From Agrobacterium fabrum (GTDB lineage: Bacteria > Pseudomonadota > Alphaproteobacteria > Rhizobiales > Rhizobiaceae): a stretch of DNA of 9,166 nt. The first letter of the stretch is position 1. Each line of letters starts with the position of its first letter. Made by a program: the position numbers and the translations under genes. The stretch spans positions 1 to 9,166 of the forward strand of contig QFOL01000147.1 in the NCBI GenBank assembly GCA_003241215.1, read 5' to 3'. Below are positions 6,295 through 9,166 of the stretch, piece after piece. The notes below the pieces were generated by a model. It saw nothing but the letters and a program-made list of their open reading frames with translations. It searched no databases and was not told the DNA's origin.

Positions 6295-9159
6295 TTATTC
6301 CGCCGCTTCGGCGTAAGCTTCCATTGGCGGGCAGGTGCAGATGAGGTTGCGGTCGCCATAGACATTGTCGATGCGGTTGACCGGCGACCAATATTTGTCG
6401 ATGCGGAAGGCGCCGGGCGGGAAGCAGCCCTTTTCGCGGCTATAGGGACGGTCCCATTCGCCGACGAGGTCTTCCACCGTATGCGGCGCGTTCTTCAGCG
6501 GATTGTTGGTCTTGTCGGCACGGCCTTCCTCGATGTCGCGGGCTTCCTCGCGGATCGCCAGCATGGCATCGCAGAAACGGTCGATTTCCGCCTTGGTCTC
6601 GGATTCCGTCGGCTCGATCATCAATGTGCCGGCGACCGGCCAGCTCATGGTCGGCGCGTGGAAGCCGCAGTCGATGAGGCGCTTTGCGACATCGTCCACC
6701 GTCACGCCGCAGCTATCTGCCAGCGGGCGGGTATCGATGATGCACTCATGCGCCACGCGACCGGCCTCGGACTTGTAGAGCACGTCGTAAGCGCCCTTCA
6801 GCCGTTCGGCGATGTAGTTGGCGTTGAGGATCGCCACCTTGGTCGCCTGCGTCAGCCCTTCGCCGCCCATCATCAGGCAATAGCTCCAGGAGATAGGCAG
6901 GATCGACGGCGAGCCGAAGGGGGCGGCAGACACCGCGCCCTCACGACCGTCCGTCGCCGGATGGCCGGGCAGGTAAGGAGCAAGATGTGCTTTGACGCCG
7001 ATCGGGCCCATGCCGGGGCCACCGCCGCCATGCGGAATGCAGAAAGTCTTGTGCAGGTTGAGATGCGAAACGTCGGAGCCGATATCGCCCGGACGGGCGA
7101 GGCCGACCATGGCGTTCATATTGGCGCCGTCGAGATAGACCTGACCGCCGTGCTTGTGGGTGATCTCGCAAATCTCGCGAACCGTCTCCTCGAACACGCC
7201 GTGGGTGGACGGATAGGTGATCATGCAGCACGAGAGGTTTTCCGCAGACTGCTCTGCTTTTGCTCGGAAATCATCGATATCGATGTCACCGTTATCCCGC
7301 ACCTTAACCGGCACCACTTTCATGCCGACCATCTGCGCCGAGGCAGGATTGGTGCCATGCGCCGAAGTGGGAATGAGGCAGACGTCACGATGGGTGCCGC
7401 CATTGGCGAGGTGGTAGTTACGGATGGTCAGAAGCCCGGCATATTCCCCCTGCGCGCCGGAATTCGGCTGCATGGAGAAGGCGTCGTAACCGGTGACCGA
7501 GCACAGCTTTTCCGAGAGATCGTCGATCATCTCCTTGTAACCGAGCGCCTGATCGGCCGGCACGAAGGGATGGATGTCGGAAAATTCCGGCCAGGTGATC
7601 GGCAGCATTTCCGCTGTCGCATTCAGTTTCATGGTGCAGGAACCGAGCGGGATCATCGAGCGGTCGAGCGCCAGATCGCGGTCCGAAAGGCGGCGGATGT
7701 AACGGGTCATCTCGCTTTCGGCACGGTTCATGTGGAAGATCGGATGCGTCATATACTGGCTGGTGCGCAGCAGCTCCTTCGGCAGGCGATATTCCGGCTC
7801 GAAATCCGAGATCGAGAAATTGCCGCCGAAGGCGCGCCAGACGGCTTCCAGCGTTGCCGGGCGCGTGCGCTCGTCAAGGCTCATGCCGATCCTGGTGGCG
7901 CCGACCTTGCGCAGGTTCACACCTTCCGCCACGGCCGAGCGCAGGATGACGCCCTGCATATGGCCGACTTCGACGGTGATTGTGTCGAAGAAGGTTTTCG
8001 GCTCGATGGTATAGCCGAGCTTTTCCAGCCCCTTGGCCATCAGCACGGCCTTCTGGTGGGTCTGCTGGGCAATCGCCTTGATGCCCTGCGGGCCATGGAA
8101 GACGCCATACATCGAGGCCATGACGGCGAGCAGTACCTGCGCGGTGCAGATGTTCGACGTCGCCTTTTCGCGGCGGATGTGCTGTTCGCGGGTCTGCAGC
8201 GACAGGCGATAGGCGCGGTTGCCGCGCGCATCGACCGAGACGCCGACCAGACGGCCGGGCATGGAGCGCTTATGCGCATCCTTGACCGCCATATAAGCCG
8301 CATGCGGACCGCCATAACCGACCGGAACGCCGAAGCGCTGCGAGGTGCCGATGGCGATATCCGCGCCCATTTCACCGGGGGACTTCAGAAGCGTCAGCGC
8401 CAGAAGATCGGCGGCGACGGCGGCAATCGCACCCGTCTGGTGCAGGCGGGAAATCAGGCCGGAGAAATCGCTGACATGGCCGTGCGTGCCCGGATACTGG
8501 AAGATCGCGCCAAACACGTCGACCGGGTCGAGATCGGTGAACGGGTTGCCGACAATCACCTTCCAGCCGAGCGGGGCCGCGCGGGTCTCGATCAGCGCGA
8601 TGGTCTGCGGATGGCAATTGGCGTCGACGAAGAAGGCAGTCGCCTTGGATTTCGCGACGCGCTGGCACATGGCCATGGCTTCGGCAGCCGCCGTTGCTTC
8701 ATCGAGCAGCGATGCGTTGGCGACATCGAGGCCGGTCAGGTCGCAGACCATCGTCTGGTAGTTCAGCAGCGCCTCAAGACGGCCCTGGCTGATTTCCGGC
8801 TGGTAGGGCGTATAGGCCGTGTACCAGGCCGGGTTTTCCAGAATATTGCGCTGGATGACCGGCGGCGTGATGGTGCCGTAATAACCCTGGCCGATCAGCG
8901 AGGTCAGCACCTGGTTCTTGTTGGCCGTTTCGCGCAGGCGGTCGAGCGCCTCGCGTTCGGTCAGCGCGGCACCCCAGGTCAGCGGCGCCTTCTGGCGGAT
9001 GGAGGAGGGAACGGTAGCGTCGATGAGCGCGTCGAGGCTCTTATAGCCAACGACCTTCAGCATCTCCGCCATTTCCGACGGCGACGGCCCGATGTGACGC
9101 CGGTTGGCGAAGTCATAGGGCTGATAGTCGGTGAAATGGAATTCGGTGGGCGTCGTCAT
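6295..9159 (-). CDS. gcvP: Glycine dehydrogenase (decarboxylating), P-protein of the glycine cleavage system
   Basis: This is a complete 954-residue PLP enzyme (E. coli GcvP is 957). It decarboxylates glycine and passes the aminomethyl group to the lipoyl arm of GcvH; with GcvT and lipoamide dehydrogenase this feeds one-carbon units to tetrahydrofolate. It is the single-chain form: an N-terminal half (about 1-430, opening with RRHIGPSP, later [12 protein letters not shown]) and a C-terminal half carrying the cofactor site. The PLP lysine is K704 in [10 protein letters not shown], followed by a glycine-rich loop [11 protein letters not shown] (711-721). The frame is intact and all key stretches are present. 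ATG 9159 is the only sensible start, although just 7 bp of upstream sequence are in the window and no ribosome site shows. A TAA overlaps the ATG as TAATG, so an upstream gene, probably gcvH, may end there (inference). Only gcvP of the system is seen. Confidence 0.97.
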   Translation of the reverse strand: MTTPTEFHFTDYQPYDFANRRHIGPSPSEMAEMLKVVGYKSLDALIDATVPSSIRQKAPLTWGAALTEREALDRLRETANKNQVLTSLIGQGYYGTITPPVIQRNILENPAWYTAYTPYQPEISQGRLEALLNYQTMVCDLTGLDVANASLLDEATAAAEAMAMCQRVAKSKATAFFVDANCHPQTIALIETRAAPLGWKVIVGNPFTDLDPVDVFGAIFQYPGTHGHVSDFSGLISRLHQTGAIAAVAADLLALTLLKSPGEMGADIAIGTSQRFGVPVGYGGPHAAYMAVKDAHKRSMPGRLVGVSVDARGNRAYRLSLQTREQHIRREKATSNICTAQVLLAVMASMYGVFHGPQGIKAIAQQTHQKAVLMAKGLEKLGYTIEPKTFFDTITVEVGHMQGVILRSAVAEGVNLRKVGATRIGMSLDERTRPATLEAVWRAFGGNFSISDFEPEYRLPKELLRTSQYMTHPIFHMNRAESEMTRYIRRLSDRDLALDRSMIPLGSCTMKLNATAEMLPITWPEFSDIHPFVPADQALGYKEMIDDLSEKLCSVTGYDAFSMQPNSGAQGEYAGLLTIRNYHLANGGTHRDVCLIPTSAHGTNPASAQMVGMKVVPVKVRDNGDIDIDDFRAKAEQSAENLSCCMITYPSTHGVFEETVREICEITHKHGGQVYLDGANMNAMVGLARPGDIGSDVSHLNLHKTFCIPHGGGGPGMGPIGVKAHLAPYLPGHPATDGREGAVSAAPFGSPSILPISWSYCLMMGGEGLTQATKVAILNANYIAERLKGAYDVLYKSEAGRVAHECIIDTRPLADSCGVTVDDVAKRLIDCGFHAPTMSWPVAGTLMIEPTESETKAEIDRFCDAMLAIREEARDIEEGRADKTNNPLKNAPHTVEDLVGEWDRPYSREKGCFPPGAFRIDKYWSPVNRIDNVYGDRNLICTCPPMEAYAEAAE

Positions 9160-9166
9160 TACGCGA

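Noticed and set aside
5592..6344. 250-codon open frame on the plus strand opposite the sigma gene
   Set aside because: It runs across the sigma gene, the promoter region and the gcvP terminator and encodes nothing recognisable.

Overview
The window looks like chromosomal DNA of a member of the Rhizobiaceae, most likely the Agrobacterium/Rhizobium group. The evidence is high GC, dense short-spaced genes, a Rhodobacter/Rhizobium-type ferredoxin-NADP reductase ending in ERAFVG, a siroheme reductase followed by a DUF934 gene, and a single-chain glycine decarboxylase. These assignments come from reading the proteins, not from a database search. I see no tRNA, rRNA, CRISPR array, insertion sequence or phage gene.

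Left part (1-2475, plus strand): the 3' part of a siroheme/4Fe-4S sulfite or nitrite reductase (cysI-like), then a DUF934 gene in the same operon, then fpr (ferredoxin/flavodoxin-NADP+ reductase). fpr has its own extended -10 promoter and ends at a clean intrinsic terminator. The 149-bp gap before fpr holds two sets of perfect inverted repeats around its promoter. The genes suggest an assimilatory sulfur module in which Fpr could supply reductant through ferredoxin.

Middle (2476-4157): a small exported protein of unknown function on the plus strand faces a cytosolic endonuclease/exonuclease/phosphatase-fold enzyme on the minus strand.

Right-middle (4158-6240, minus strand): a regulatory module of an ECF sigma factor, an RskA-like single-pass anti-sigma factor whose start overlaps the sigma stop by 4 bp, and a secreted single-domain fasciclin (FAS1) protein. 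Similar ECF-like promoter candidates lie upstream of the sigma gene and the FAS1 gene. The arrangement resembles mycobacterial SigK-RskA, which controls the FAS1 proteins MPT70 and MPT83. This is the most interesting part of the window.

Right end (6241-9166, minus strand): complete gcvP, encoding glycine decarboxylase, closed by a strong intrinsic terminator. Its start lies 7 bp from the window edge, so any gcvT/gcvH partners would be outside.

No gene-free stretch exceeds 300 bp. The longest gap (2423-2653) holds the fpr terminator and a weak promoter candidate. I did not find a clearly new multi-gene system; the sigma/anti-sigma/FAS1 module and the repeats around the fpr promoter are the best leads.
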